Source of the DNA: Tannerellaceae bacterium | GTDB taxonomy: Bacteria > Bacteroidota > Bacteroidia > Bacteroidales > Tannerellaceae | Direction of reading: 5' to 3' | DNA length: 36,603 bases | NCBI GenBank assembly: GCA_031255855.1 | Contig: JAIRRS010000014.1 | Coordinates: forward strand, 1-36,603 | Shown here: positions 25,390-33,278 of the stretch, one piece after another | How the letters are laid out: every line of letters starts with the position of its first letter | How positions within the stretch are numbered: position 1 is the stretch's first letter | Notes under the pieces: generated by a model | Told to the model about the DNA's origin: nothing | Databases searched by the model: none | The model's input: only the letters and a program-made list of their open reading frames with translations | Position numbers and translations under genes: made by a program

Positions 25390-26778
25390 CTACTTACACA
25401 TTTCATTGATGATAGCAATCAATTCGCTTCCTAATTCTTCGGCTTCTCTCATAGTATGCGCTTCAGAATAAATACGAATGATAGGTTCGGTGTTGCTTTT
25501 ACGAAGATGTACCCATTTGTCGGGAAAATCTATCTTCACTCCGTCTATATCCGTAATATCATGTTGTGAGAATTTTTCTTTTACTTTTTCCAGAATGGCA
25601 TCCACGTTGATGTCGGGTGTAAGTTCCACCTTCTGTTTTGAGATAAAATAAGGTGGGTATGTAGCCCGCAATTCACTTACCTTCATCTTCTTTTTAGCCA
25701 AATGCGTCAGGAATAAAGCAATACCGACCAATGCATCGCGACCGTAATGACTATCGGGGTAGATTATACCACCATTGCCTTCGCCACCGATTACGGTGTT
25801 AGTCTCTTTCATTTTCGCTACTACATTTACTTCACCTACAGCGGCAGCGTTGTATTGTCCGCCATGTGCCAACGTTACATCCCGAAGGGCACGGCTCGAA
25901 CTCAGGTTGCTCACCGTGTTACCCGGTGTGTGGCTTAACACGTAATCGCTCACGGCAACCAACGTATATTCTTCACCAAACATCTCGCCATTTTCACAAA
26001 CGATAGCCAAACGGTCAACATCCGGATCAACAACAAAGCCTACATCTGCTTTCGCTTGTGTCATTAACTCAGAAATTTCCGTCAGGTTCTCCGGTAATGG
26101 TTCCGGATTATGTGAAAAATTTCCGTGAGGAGCACAATGTAGTTTGAAAATTTCTTTTACACCCAAAGCGTATAACAATTCGGGGATAACAATTCCACCC
26201 ACAGAATTTACGGCATCTATCGCTACACGAAATCCGGCAGCTTTAATAGCTTCTACATCTACAAGCGCTAGATTCAAGACACTCTCTATATGCTTTTGCA
26301 GATATGAGGCATCGGCAATAACTTTACCTAAATGGTTGACATCGGCAAAGATAAATTCTTCAGACGCAGCCGTATCCAGCACCTCTTGCCCTTCGGCGGC
26401 GTTTAGAAATTCGCCTTTTTCGTTTAACAATTTCAATGCGTTCCATTGTTTCGGATTATGACTGGCAGTAAGAATGATACCTCCACAAGCCTTTTCCATT
26501 GCAACAGCCAACTCTGTGGTAGGGGTAGTTGCCAAGTCTAAATCAACTACATCAAAACCCATACCTGTAAGTGTTCCTAAAACAATGTGTTTAACCATCG
26601 GCCCGGATATACGTGCATCCCGACCCACTACAATTTTGTTCGACGTTGTTTGGGCATTTTTCCGTATAAATGTAGCATAAGCTGCTACAAACTTTACAAT
26701 AGCTAATGGGTTTAAGCCATCGTCCGGATTTCCACCAATAGTTCCACGGATTCCGGAAATAGATTTGATCAGAGTCAT
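25390..26778 (-). CDS. glmM: Phosphoglucosamine mutase / phosphohexomutase
   Basis: The 462-residue protein is an alpha-D-phosphohexomutase: SGIRGTIGG (8–16), phosphoserine loop IILTASHNPKQWNALK (serine 106), metal loop DPDVDRLAI (about 250), sugar-binding GGEGNGG (about 320) and the phosphate-binding RKSNTEPIIRIYSEA (about 430). Bacteroidales relatives are annotated as GlmM, which makes glucosamine-1-phosphate for UDP-GlcNAc and thus peptidoglycan. Phosphomannomutase activity cannot be excluded, since the metal loop has valine where most family members have alanine. It is the last gene of a leftward cluster, 17 bases after the DUF4827 gene. Confidence 0.88.
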   Translation of the reverse strand: MTLIKSISGIRGTIGGNPDDGLNPLAIVKFVAAYATFIRKNAQTTSNKIVVGRDARISGPMVKHIVLGTLTGMGFDVVDLDLATTPTTELAVAMEKACGGIILTASHNPKQWNALKLLNEKGEFLNAAEGQEVLDTAASEEFIFADVNHLGKVIADASYLQKHIESVLNLALVDVEAIKAAGFRVAIDAVNSVGGIVIPELLYALGVKEIFKLHCAPHGNFSHNPEPLPENLTEISELMTQAKADVGFVVDPDVDRLAIVCENGEMFGEEYTLVAVSDYVLSHTPGNTVSNLSSSRALRDVTLAHGGQYNAAAVGEVNVVAKMKETNTVIGGEGNGGIIYPDSHYGRDALVGIALFLTHLAKKKMKVSELRATYPPYFISKQKVELTPDINVDAILEKVKEKFSQHDITDIDGVKIDFPDKWVHLRKSNTEPIIRIYSEAHTMREAEELGSELIAIINEMCK

Positions 26779-26795
26779 AGTATATAGTTTATCGT

Positions 26796-27368
26796 TTATT
26801 TTTCGAAGAGATATCTTACTTTATCAAAATAAATGGGATAGCCATCTTTTTGTTGAGAAGTACTACCATTTCTAAACGGTACAATCAATTTTACAACAGA
26901 ACTGTCACCTACATAATCCAAACCGCTTACCAAGCCTGTACTGAAAAGATATCCATAGTAATCATCAATCGAAGTATAACCACCATATTGAATGCCAATA
27001 GGCCAACTTACATTATTCGCAGACCCATCTAAAGGATCGAAGCCATTGAATTCAATTGGATCATTCAATAACATTTTACCGCTGGCTCTTAATAGAATTT
27101 TCGTACTTCCTACGGTGGCCCGTCTACCATTACCGGAATCAATAACATTTAAATAGACTCCGCTACTCAATTTCACAAATTGATTTTCTTTAAAAACGCC
27201 ATCAGCAGGATAATTCTTTAACACATCTATGCCTTCAGCATCTATGAAACGTTCAATAACTTTTCTTTCATCTTTCAACATAGCCGTATACGACTTATTC
27301 TTATTATTACAGGACAAAATCAATAGGACTGCACACAAAATCATCAATATATTAAAACCTTTTTTCAT
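26796..27368 (-). CDS. DUF4827 (FKBP-like) lipoprotein
   Basis: This 190-residue protein has a lipoprotein signal (LLILSC, cysteine 20). The mature part starts with NNKNKSYTAMLKDERKVIERFID, the pattern of DUF4827, a Bacteroidetes family with an FKBP-like fold. The middle (FVKLSSGVYLNVIDSGNG and VGSTKILLRASGKML) resembles FKBP-type peptidyl-prolyl isomerases, but the active-site aromatic set is not clearly kept, so enzymatic activity is doubtful. It is anchored to a membrane, probably on the periplasmic side. Its fixed place between nrnA and glmM in Bacteroidales suggests co-transcription rather than a shared pathway. Confidence 0.8.
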   Translation of the reverse strand: MKKGFNILMILCAVLLILSCNNKNKSYTAMLKDERKVIERFIDAEGIDVLKNYPADGVFKENQFVKLSSGVYLNVIDSGNGRRATVGSTKILLRASGKMLLNDPIEFNGFDPLDGSANNVSWPIGIQYGGYTSIDDYYGYLFSTGLVSGLDYVGDSSVVKLIVPFRNGSTSQQKDGYPIYFDKVRYLFEK

Positions 27369-27421
27369 CTGTTATTCTAATTAATAAATGCTTACCAAAT
27401 GTATGTATTATACGTTAATTT

Positions 27422-28471
27422 TCAGTCGCAGTTTTTCAATTCTTCAAAATTATTAGGATTAAATTCGTTAAGACTTTGTTCAAATGTCTTTACCGCATCC
27501 TCTAAAGAACCATAGAATTCCCCTCCGGAAGCGTTCTTATGTCCTCCTCCGTTAAAATACTTAGCAGCAAATTTATTGCAAGGAAAATCACCTACCGAAC
27601 GGAATGAAATTTTTATATAGTCTTTGTCTTCCCTGATAAATACGGAAAACCTCGTTCCCTCAATGCTCAACGGAAGATTAACAAATCCTTCCGTATCTCC
27701 TGTTACATATTGAAAACGCTTGAGTTCCTCCTTCGAAAGCGTAATTAATGCCGCGTGCTGCCCCGGGTAAGTCTTCATTTTTTCATATAAAACAAATCCC
27801 ATCAAACGGAGGCGTGGCTCCGAATAAACCTGGTTGACGCGACGATAGATTAAATCTTTATCTATCCCTTTCTTAACAAGCTCAGTTATTATGGTATATA
27901 TCTCAGGATGATTCGAATTGTATGTAAACGCTCCGGTATCTGTCATCATCCCCGTATAAATACATTCGGCCGCTTCCTTGGTTATCTGTTCAAACATTCC
28001 CATCCGGCAAATTAAACGGAAAACCAATTCGCTCGTAGATGATATCTCAGGATACGACATAACCAAACGGCAAAAATCCGAAGGATTCAAATGATGATCT
28101 ATCATTATCTTTCGTCCGTCGGCCGCGACCACTGTCGAGGCTAACTTCTCAATACGTTTTGGTTCATTAAAGTCAAGACAAAAAATCACGTCGGCATCCC
28201 GTATCAACTGTTCGGCAAATTCGGGATACTTCTCATGTATTACAATATCTTTTGCACAAGGCATCCATTTATAAAAAGTAGGAAAATCATTCGGAACAAC
28301 AACAGATACATTGTCTTTTTCTAATTCATTCAAAAAATGAAACAATCCCAAAGAAGAACCTATCGCATCACCGTCTGGCGTTACATGTGTCACAATAACG
28401 AATTTGTCGCCTTTATCAATATATTTCCAGGCTTTTTGTATTTCCTCTTCCTTAATAATTTTCGTCAACAT
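27422..28471 (-). CDS. nrnA: DHH-family phosphoesterase (NrnA-like oligoribonuclease/pAp phosphatase)
   Basis: NrnA-type enzymes degrade very short RNAs and dephosphorylate pAp; some relatives act on cyclic-dinucleotide products (pApA). From the ATG at 28471 the protein has 349 residues. The open frame reaches 28558, but that would overlap comEC and precede the conserved start. Motifs: THVTPDGDAIGSSLGL (about 28–43) and CLDFNEPKR (98–106), the IDHHLNPSD signature (124–132), a TDTGAF motif (about 182–187), and the C-terminal DHHA1 glycine motif GGGHKNASGG. All metal-binding residues are present. It follows comEC by 37 bases in the leftward cluster. Confidence 0.9.
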   Translation of the reverse strand: MLTKIIKEEEIQKAWKYIDKGDKFVIVTHVTPDGDAIGSSLGLFHFLNELEKDNVSVVVPNDFPTFYKWMPCAKDIVIHEKYPEFAEQLIRDADVIFCLDFNEPKRIEKLASTVVAADGRKIMIDHHLNPSDFCRLVMSYPEISSTSELVFRLICRMGMFEQITKEAAECIYTGMMTDTGAFTYNSNHPEIYTIITELVKKGIDKDLIYRRVNQVYSEPRLRLMGFVLYEKMKTYPGQHAALITLSKEELKRFQYVTGDTEGFVNLPLSIEGTRFSVFIREDKDYIKISFRSVGDFPCNKFAAKYFNGGGHKNASGGEFYGSLEDAVKTFEQSLNEFNPNNFEELKNCD

Positions 28472-28508
28472 GCCAATTAAAATTATCGCGTCCAAAGGTA
28501 CGACTTTT

Positions 28509-29789
28509 TTATATTCTAATGTGTAAATATTTCTCAATAAGCAACAAAAGCAAGACAATTAACAACAAAAACAAAGAACACAATAACAAACGCGGACGTT
28601 TACCGGATTGATATATAAACAATAAAATCAAAGAGGCATAACTCAAAAGCATCATCGCAAAGCTAAACCGGAATGTAACCGAACAATATGGTAAACGGCT
28701 AAATGCGTCAACAATCCAAACCATACTGTGTGTAAGCTTTTCCACACCATAGCGAATCCAGTCCAAAGCGGGAGACCAATCCGGCAAACAGGTCAACACA
28801 AGTGCAACAGGTATCAACAAGGTAGCAATCAGAGTAAGCGGTAGATTCGTCAAAAGAAAGACAAGGGAAAAATACCCGAAATAATATAAACAAAGAAAAG
28901 TAACCCCAATTTGTGCTGCCAATGTTACAGTAACCCATCCCCAAGGTATAGACAATAGCGGATTCCTGACTACAATTCGTTTTTTAATGATCGGTTGCAG
29001 ATACAATATAGACCATACCGCCACATAGCTCAATTGAAATCCTATGTCAAAAAAATAAAACGGATCATATACCAATAAGCAGAAAGCTGATGCAGCCAAA
29101 GTGTTATATCCATCTGTCTGACGGCGCAATTGCCTACCCGTCAGGTATAATGTAAGCATTGTGCCTGCCCGGACAGACGACACGGCCAATCCCGTTATCA
29201 ACACAAACATCCACAACAGGATCAGCGTCAATAAATACTTAAACCAACGACCAACCGTATTTCTCGATAAAACGGATAATATCCGGGAAAGAAACCCACA
29301 AACAATCGCCACATGGAAACCGCTGACAGCTAAAATATGCGCAACTCCCGTCACTGAAAATTGTTGCCGGATTTCACGGCTCATAGATTGTTTATGACCT
29401 AACGTGATAGTAGCAAGGACGGATTTTTCAGTATCCGATAAAGACAATTCGCTGAAAGTATTTACTAGGCGTTGTTGTATACGTCCCGCCCACTCCATCA
29501 ACGGCCCTGATGAAGAATCCCGGCTTCTATGTTCGTGGTAATAAGTCATTTGTATTGATAAGAAAAGCAACAAACAGGCAAAAACAACTCCCCAGATCCA
29601 ACGTGCACCGTATGCAGGTAACGCTTTATAAGTAATTGATATAAAAAATGACATCAGTAGTACTCCCAAGGGAAAAAGCAACAAAACAAAAGAGATTTTT
29701 TCCAACGCCCATACAGATTGCCAAACAATCCCGGATATCCATATAAACAAAGGGCGTACAAATGGACGCATACATATCTCTTTTATCAT
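28509..29789 (-). CDS. Short ComEC/Rec2-family membrane protein
   Basis: The 426-residue protein has two N-terminal membrane segments (about 10–90) followed directly by the ComEC competence domain, with GVAHILAVSGFHVAIVCGFLSRIL (about 148–171) and about eight more helices. ComEC forms the inner-membrane channel for single-stranded DNA in natural transformation. Two parts seen in full-length ComEC are absent: the OB-fold/DUF4131 region normally between the first helices and the competence domain (here only about 45 residues), and the C-terminal beta-lactamase-like nuclease domain. The latter is often missing in Bacteroidetes; the former is less usual. No frameshift is visible, so this is a compact version rather than a broken gene. 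DNA-uptake function is unproven. Confidence 0.82.
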   Translation of the reverse strand: MIKEICMRPFVRPLFIWISGIVWQSVWALEKISFVLLLFPLGVLLMSFFISITYKALPAYGARWIWGVVFACLLLFLSIQMTYYHEHRSRDSSSGPLMEWAGRIQQRLVNTFSELSLSDTEKSVLATITLGHKQSMSREIRQQFSVTGVAHILAVSGFHVAIVCGFLSRILSVLSRNTVGRWFKYLLTLILLWMFVLITGLAVSSVRAGTMLTLYLTGRQLRRQTDGYNTLAASAFCLLVYDPFYFFDIGFQLSYVAVWSILYLQPIIKKRIVVRNPLLSIPWGWVTVTLAAQIGVTFLCLYYFGYFSLVFLLTNLPLTLIATLLIPVALVLTCLPDWSPALDWIRYGVEKLTHSMVWIVDAFSRLPYCSVTFRFSFAMMLLSYASLILLFIYQSGKRPRLLLCSLFLLLIVLLLLLIEKYLHIRI

Positions 29790-29851
29790 AGGTAAGAATG
29801 GCTAAAGGTAAACAGTGTATGAATTATCAATCGTAAATCACCTCTCTCATT

Positions 29852-30502
29852 TTAAAGGTTTTTCAGTTCTTTGATTGTTTGGATGGGGTTTGACGATTTG
29901 AATACGAAGCTACCTGTTACAAGGACATCAGCGCCGGCTGTTAATAGCCGTTTTCCTGTTTGCATGTTTACACCCCCGTCTACTTCTATCAGTGTATTCA
30001 ATCCTTTACGGGTAATCATGTCTTTTAAACGGGCGGTCTTTTCAACAGAATGTTCGATGAACGTCTGCCCTCCAAAACCGGGATTGACCGACATTAGTAA
30101 AACCATATCGATGTCATGGATAATATCTTCCAACAAATGAACCGGCATGTGCGGGTTTAATGTTACACCGGCCTTCATACCAGCGTCTTTTATGGCCGAC
30201 ACCGTACGATGCAAATGAGGGGATACTTCATAATGGATGGTCATCATGTGGGCGCCTGCGGCTGCTACTTCGCGAATAAACTTCTGGGGTTCCACAATCA
30301 TCAAATGGACATCCATCGGCTTTTTCAATATAGGCTTTACGGCCTCAAGCACAGGAAAACCAAAAGAGATGTTCGGCACAAATACTCCGTCCATTATATC
30401 CATATGCAACCAATCCGCGTCACTATTATTAATCATTTCCACCTCCTGTTGCAAGTGAAGGAAATCGGCAGCCAACAAAGAGGGAGCTATCTTATGTTTC
30501 AT
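29852..30502 (-). CDS. rpe: Ribulose-phosphate 3-epimerase
   Basis: Rpe interconverts ribulose-5-phosphate and xylulose-5-phosphate in the pentose phosphate pathway. The 216-residue TIM barrel shows IAPSLLAADF (5–14), the metal-binding HMDIMDGVFVPN (33–44), HLMIVEP, HYE, MSVNPGFGGQ and EVDGGVN with the catalytic aspartate. All fit the family and its usual length. It starts a sub-cluster with comEC 62 bases downstream; a terminator and a -7 box separate it from the small gene upstream. Confidence 0.96.
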   Translation of the reverse strand: MKHKIAPSLLAADFLHLQQEVEMINNSDADWLHMDIMDGVFVPNISFGFPVLEAVKPILKKPMDVHLMIVEPQKFIREVAAAGAHMMTIHYEVSPHLHRTVSAIKDAGMKAGVTLNPHMPVHLLEDIIHDIDMVLLMSVNPGFGGQTFIEHSVEKTARLKDMITRKGLNTLIEVDGGVNMQTGKRLLTAGADVLVTGSFVFKSSNPIQTIKELKNL

Positions 30503-30518
30503 ATGCTGAACTTTTGCG

Positions 30519-30526
30519 CAAAGTTA
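30519..30526 (-). promoter_or_regulatory. Candidate -7 promoter element of rpe
   Basis: The leftward strand reads TAACTTTG (fits TAnnTTTG), 16 bases before the rpe ATG, giving a leader of about 10 bases. It lies just past the T run of the upstream terminator. A -33 box is not obvious. Confidence 0.45.
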
Positions 30527-30530
30527 CAAT

Positions 30531-30567
30531 AAAAAAGAAAGAGAATACCTTTTCCATATTCTCTTTC
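30531..30567 (-). terminator. Terminator after the 58-residue gene
   Basis: An exact 11-bp stem pairs 30537–30547 with 30557–30567 (arm GAAAGAGAATA), with a nine-base loop and six T after it on the leftward strand. It separates the sigma-factor/small-gene transcript from rpe. Confidence 0.85.
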
Positions 30568-30575
30568 CGTAAGTC

Positions 30576-30752
30576 TCAATTCATTACAATACCACAGAAC
30601 TCTTTATTTACATCCGGTTCTACGTGATAAACCCGGGCAAATTGTGTCAGAAAATCAAGCGTTTTCTTCCGAGGCATACACTTAATGTTGTCCCGTTTTT
30701 TTTCAATTTTGTCTGTAAGTTCATCCATGCATCGTGTAGAAAATCTCTTCAT
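30576..30752 (-). CDS. Small conserved-looking basic protein
   Basis: The 58-residue protein, from the ATG at 30752, is rich in charged residues: MKRFSTRCMDELTDKIEKKR, then a central PRKKTLDFLTQFARVYHVEP and a short end. It should be a soluble, mostly helical cytoplasmic protein. I do not recognise a named domain, but the phrase TLDFLTQFARVYHVEP looks like a pattern seen in small hypothetical proteins of Bacteroidales. A real gene is supported by its own terminator directly downstream, a dyad just upstream (30768–30785), and its fit between sigma-factor gene and rpe. An in-frame GTG lies two codons before the ATG. Function unknown; a link to the upstream sigma factor is only suggested by the 77-base spacing and common strand. 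Confidence 0.65.
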   Translation of the reverse strand: MKRFSTRCMDELTDKIEKKRDNIKCMPRKKTLDFLTQFARVYHVEPDVNKEFCGIVMN

Positions 30753-30767
30753 AGGCACATTGTTTAT

Positions 30768-30785
30768 CGTTCTACCAATAGAACG
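30768..30785. repeat. 18-bp dyad upstream of the small gene
   Basis: CGTTCTA and TAGAACG flank a four-base CCAA spacer. It lies 15 bases before the start codon at 30752, in the untranslated gap after the sigma-factor gene. It could be a weak hairpin in the mRNA or a protein-binding site. Confidence 0.5.
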
Positions 30786-30829
30786 TATGCCTGATTCACT
30801 TATTGCATGGAACGCTATATTTATTTGAT

Positions 30830-31423
30830 TTATGTCAACGACAATTCCATCCTGTTTTCAGCAGCCAACCGCCTCATATTCAAAATAGCATACCGCATTC
30901 TTCCTAAAGCTGTATTGATGCTGACGCCTGTGATGTCTGCTATTTCTTTAAAGCTTAAATCCTGGTAATAACGCATTTCCAATACTTCCCGTTGGCTTTC
31001 CGGTAAATGCTGTATCAGCTTCTTCACATCAGAAAACACTTGATTTCGCACAAGATGATCTTCAATCGTACCGTCACACAATTTGATGTTGTTGAACAAG
31101 TCTACTTCCATCTCGTCATTTGATATCGTATTTTCACTCCGTTCCTGGCGGAAGTAATCAATAATCAAATTATGGGCGATGCGGATTATCCAAGCTTTGA
31201 ACTTGCCATTTTCTATATACCGTCCCTGCTTGATCGTTATAATGACTTTTACAAACGTCTCCTGAAAGATATCTTCAGTCAAGTCTCTATTACGTACAAT
31301 AAAGTAAATATAAGAATGGATACAGCTTTCATAACGATTCAATAATACATCAAAAGCTGCATTTTCACCATTAGCATAAAGAACTACCAACTCTTCGTCG
31401 GTCATCGTTTTTAATATCTTCAT
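30830..31423 (-). CDS. ECF-type RNA polymerase sigma factor
   Basis: The 197-residue protein has sigma region 2 (about 20–95; DIFQETFVKVI and FKAWIIRIAHNLIIDYFRQ) and sigma region 4 (about 135–185; LPESQREVLEMRYYQDLSFK, then EIADITGVSINTALGRMRYA with the helix-turn-helix). This is an extracytoplasmic-function sigma factor. No anti-sigma gene of the FecR type and no TonB receptor follows, so it is not of the common SusC-linked kind. Proteins of this type in the same genomic position are widespread in Bacteroidales. The regulon is unknown. The following small gene is on the same strand. Confidence 0.92.
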   Translation of the reverse strand: MKILKTMTDEELVVLYANGENAAFDVLLNRYESCIHSYIYFIVRNRDLTEDIFQETFVKVIITIKQGRYIENGKFKAWIIRIAHNLIIDYFRQERSENTISNDEMEVDLFNNIKLCDGTIEDHLVRNQVFSDVKKLIQHLPESQREVLEMRYYQDLSFKEIADITGVSINTALGRMRYAILNMRRLAAENRMELSLT

Positions 31424-31557
31424 TACTTCTTATGTTAGGGTTTCAAGAGTAATGTAATGCTATAGGCAAATAGAGTTTATTGTTAAACATAATTTTAATG
31501 GAAGCAAAATAAATAAAAGTATTTCAAACGGGCAAATCCTTTTTAATTTTTTAATTG

Positions 31558-31598
31558 AAAAATGCCCCTTGTTTGCCGCTTTCGAGTACAAACAAGGG
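31558..31598 (-). terminator. Terminator of the FadL-like gene
   Basis: CCCTTGTTTG (31566–31575) pairs exactly with CAAACAAGGG (31589–31598). On the leftward strand the hairpin leads into GGCATTTTTC, so five T follow closely. It lies 30 bases after the stop of the outer-membrane gene. Confidence 0.85.
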
Positions 31599-31627
31599 AC
31601 TTTCTTGAACAAAACTAATGTATTTAA

Positions 31628-33220
31628 TCAAAATTTATACCCTAAAGTAAGAGCTACGCGCGTTGTATTCGTTTTTAACGAAGCTGGTTTTGTATCTGCA
31701 ATCAATTTCCCATTATCAATTATTTTAGAGAAAGGATATAAATCTTCTTTCTGAGATTTAAGCACACAAACCAAATCCGTATAGAAACTCGGCGTGAAAC
31801 GATAGCCTAAACCTATTGTATAATTGGATATACTGTTTTCAATCGTATAATGAGGAATCGTCCCTACGGTATTCACTTGCAACTCGTTATTCTTCAACGC
31901 GCTTTTTACAGGATTACCAACCCAGGCAACGCCGGCTCTGACTGCAAACTGGGGGGTTACCTTTACTTCGGCGCCTATACGCAGCGTTCCGCCATTTCCG
32001 AAATTAGTACTAATGTCGGTATTGGTTTCCGAGTTTTCCACGCCGTCCCTGTTATACATCTTCATTTTCTTATAATTGATCAACTCATAGTCGACACTTA
32101 ACAAAGCAGTCTGTCCTAAAATGGCAGCAGCGCTGAATATCCATCTGTCCGGCGAGCGGAATTCGTAATCATAATAAGCATTCTTGGGCGTATACGACGT
32201 ATACTCCTTTTGCCAAAAAGAAGAATTTGTCGTTGCTGCCGCGCCAAAATAATCCGTCATCTTATACCATGTTGACGAATTGTATGCTACTCCTAAACGG
32301 AGAAAATCAGCCGGACACACAATCGTACCTACATTAAAAGCATATCCTGAACCTTCCGTATTCAACCAATTCGCCAGCTTTAAATAATTCGAACCTTCAA
32401 AATCCTCTTTATAATAAGAGTTATAATGATAGCTGATATCCGTAATCGCAACTGTCGCCCCCAACATCACAATGTCTGAGATGTTTAAACCAAAAGCAAT
32501 ATCATATTGGTCGATGCCTCCACGTTCTATTACGTCCAGTTCGACACTTTTTAATTGAAAAGGATTCCAGTTTCCACTGCCATCCTTTTCACCGAAAGCA
32601 GCAAAATACTCATTATTCTTATCGCTGTAATTTTGGAAAAAGCCGGCATCATAACCTAATACAGACAGCCAATCCATTCCATCGTAAGGGTTATAATTAC
32701 TACCACTACCCTCTTGAGGTATCCGTATGTCATCTACATTCCTGCCCCAGGCCCTTTCAGCCATATAGTCAGACAATGAATATTTTGAGTTTGCATTTCC
32801 CCTCATTGAATAATTCCTGTTGAAATTTTTCAAACGATTATAAGAAAAACCCACATTCCAACCTACAATACCTACATCACTCGATGTTGGAAAATAACCT
32901 ACATACGCAATATTATCAAAATAAACACGGGTGCGGCTACCTGTCGCTTTTGTTCCACCCCAGTTGGATTCGCTAGACGCGGCATTCAAACTTAGCGTTG
33001 TAACTACTTCTGAACTACGATAAACACCCAACCCGGCCGGGTTGGCATTCATAACAGATATATCACCTCCCAAAGCCCCGAAAGCTCCTCCCATACTCAG
33101 GTAACGAGCCGTTCCGAACAAATCGGTCTGAGCAACTTTGTACGCGTCTAATTGTCCTTGTGAAAAAACGGCGCCGCTAACCACTACCAACGCCGAAATT
33201 GTTAGAATTATCCTTTTCAT
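31628..33220 (-). CDS. OmpP1/FadL-family outer-membrane transporter
   Basis: The 530-residue protein has a signal peptide (about 1–20, ending VFSQG) and the N-terminal hatch-like segment AQTDLFGTARYLSMGGAFGA, then LGGDISVMNANPAGLGVYRS. The glycine-rich SMGGAFGALGGD with NPAGL is diagnostic of the OmpP1/FadL/TodX family. The rest alternates aromatic and polar residues and ends in LGYKF, as in a beta barrel closed by phenylalanine. FadL-type barrels take up hydrophobic compounds such as fatty acids; Bacteroidetes members are often labelled hemin receptors without proof. It follows the Ser-rich gene by 58 bases and may share its transcript; a terminator follows. Confidence 0.85.
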   Translation of the reverse strand: MKRIILTISALVVVSGAVFSQGQLDAYKVAQTDLFGTARYLSMGGAFGALGGDISVMNANPAGLGVYRSSEVVTTLSLNAASSESNWGGTKATGSRTRVYFDNIAYVGYFPTSSDVGIVGWNVGFSYNRLKNFNRNYSMRGNANSKYSLSDYMAERAWGRNVDDIRIPQEGSGSNYNPYDGMDWLSVLGYDAGFFQNYSDKNNEYFAAFGEKDGSGNWNPFQLKSVELDVIERGGIDQYDIAFGLNISDIVMLGATVAITDISYHYNSYYKEDFEGSNYLKLANWLNTEGSGYAFNVGTIVCPADFLRLGVAYNSSTWYKMTDYFGAAATTNSSFWQKEYTSYTPKNAYYDYEFRSPDRWIFSAAAILGQTALLSVDYELINYKKMKMYNRDGVENSETNTDISTNFGNGGTLRIGAEVKVTPQFAVRAGVAWVGNPVKSALKNNELQVNTVGTIPHYTIENSISNYTIGLGYRFTPSFYTDLVCVLKSQKEDLYPFSKIIDNGKLIADTKPASLKTNTTRVALTLGYKF

Positions 33221-33278
33221 CTTAGTTTTGCTTTTATCAACCTAATTCAATCTTTTTACCTTTTTTACAGCAAATGGT

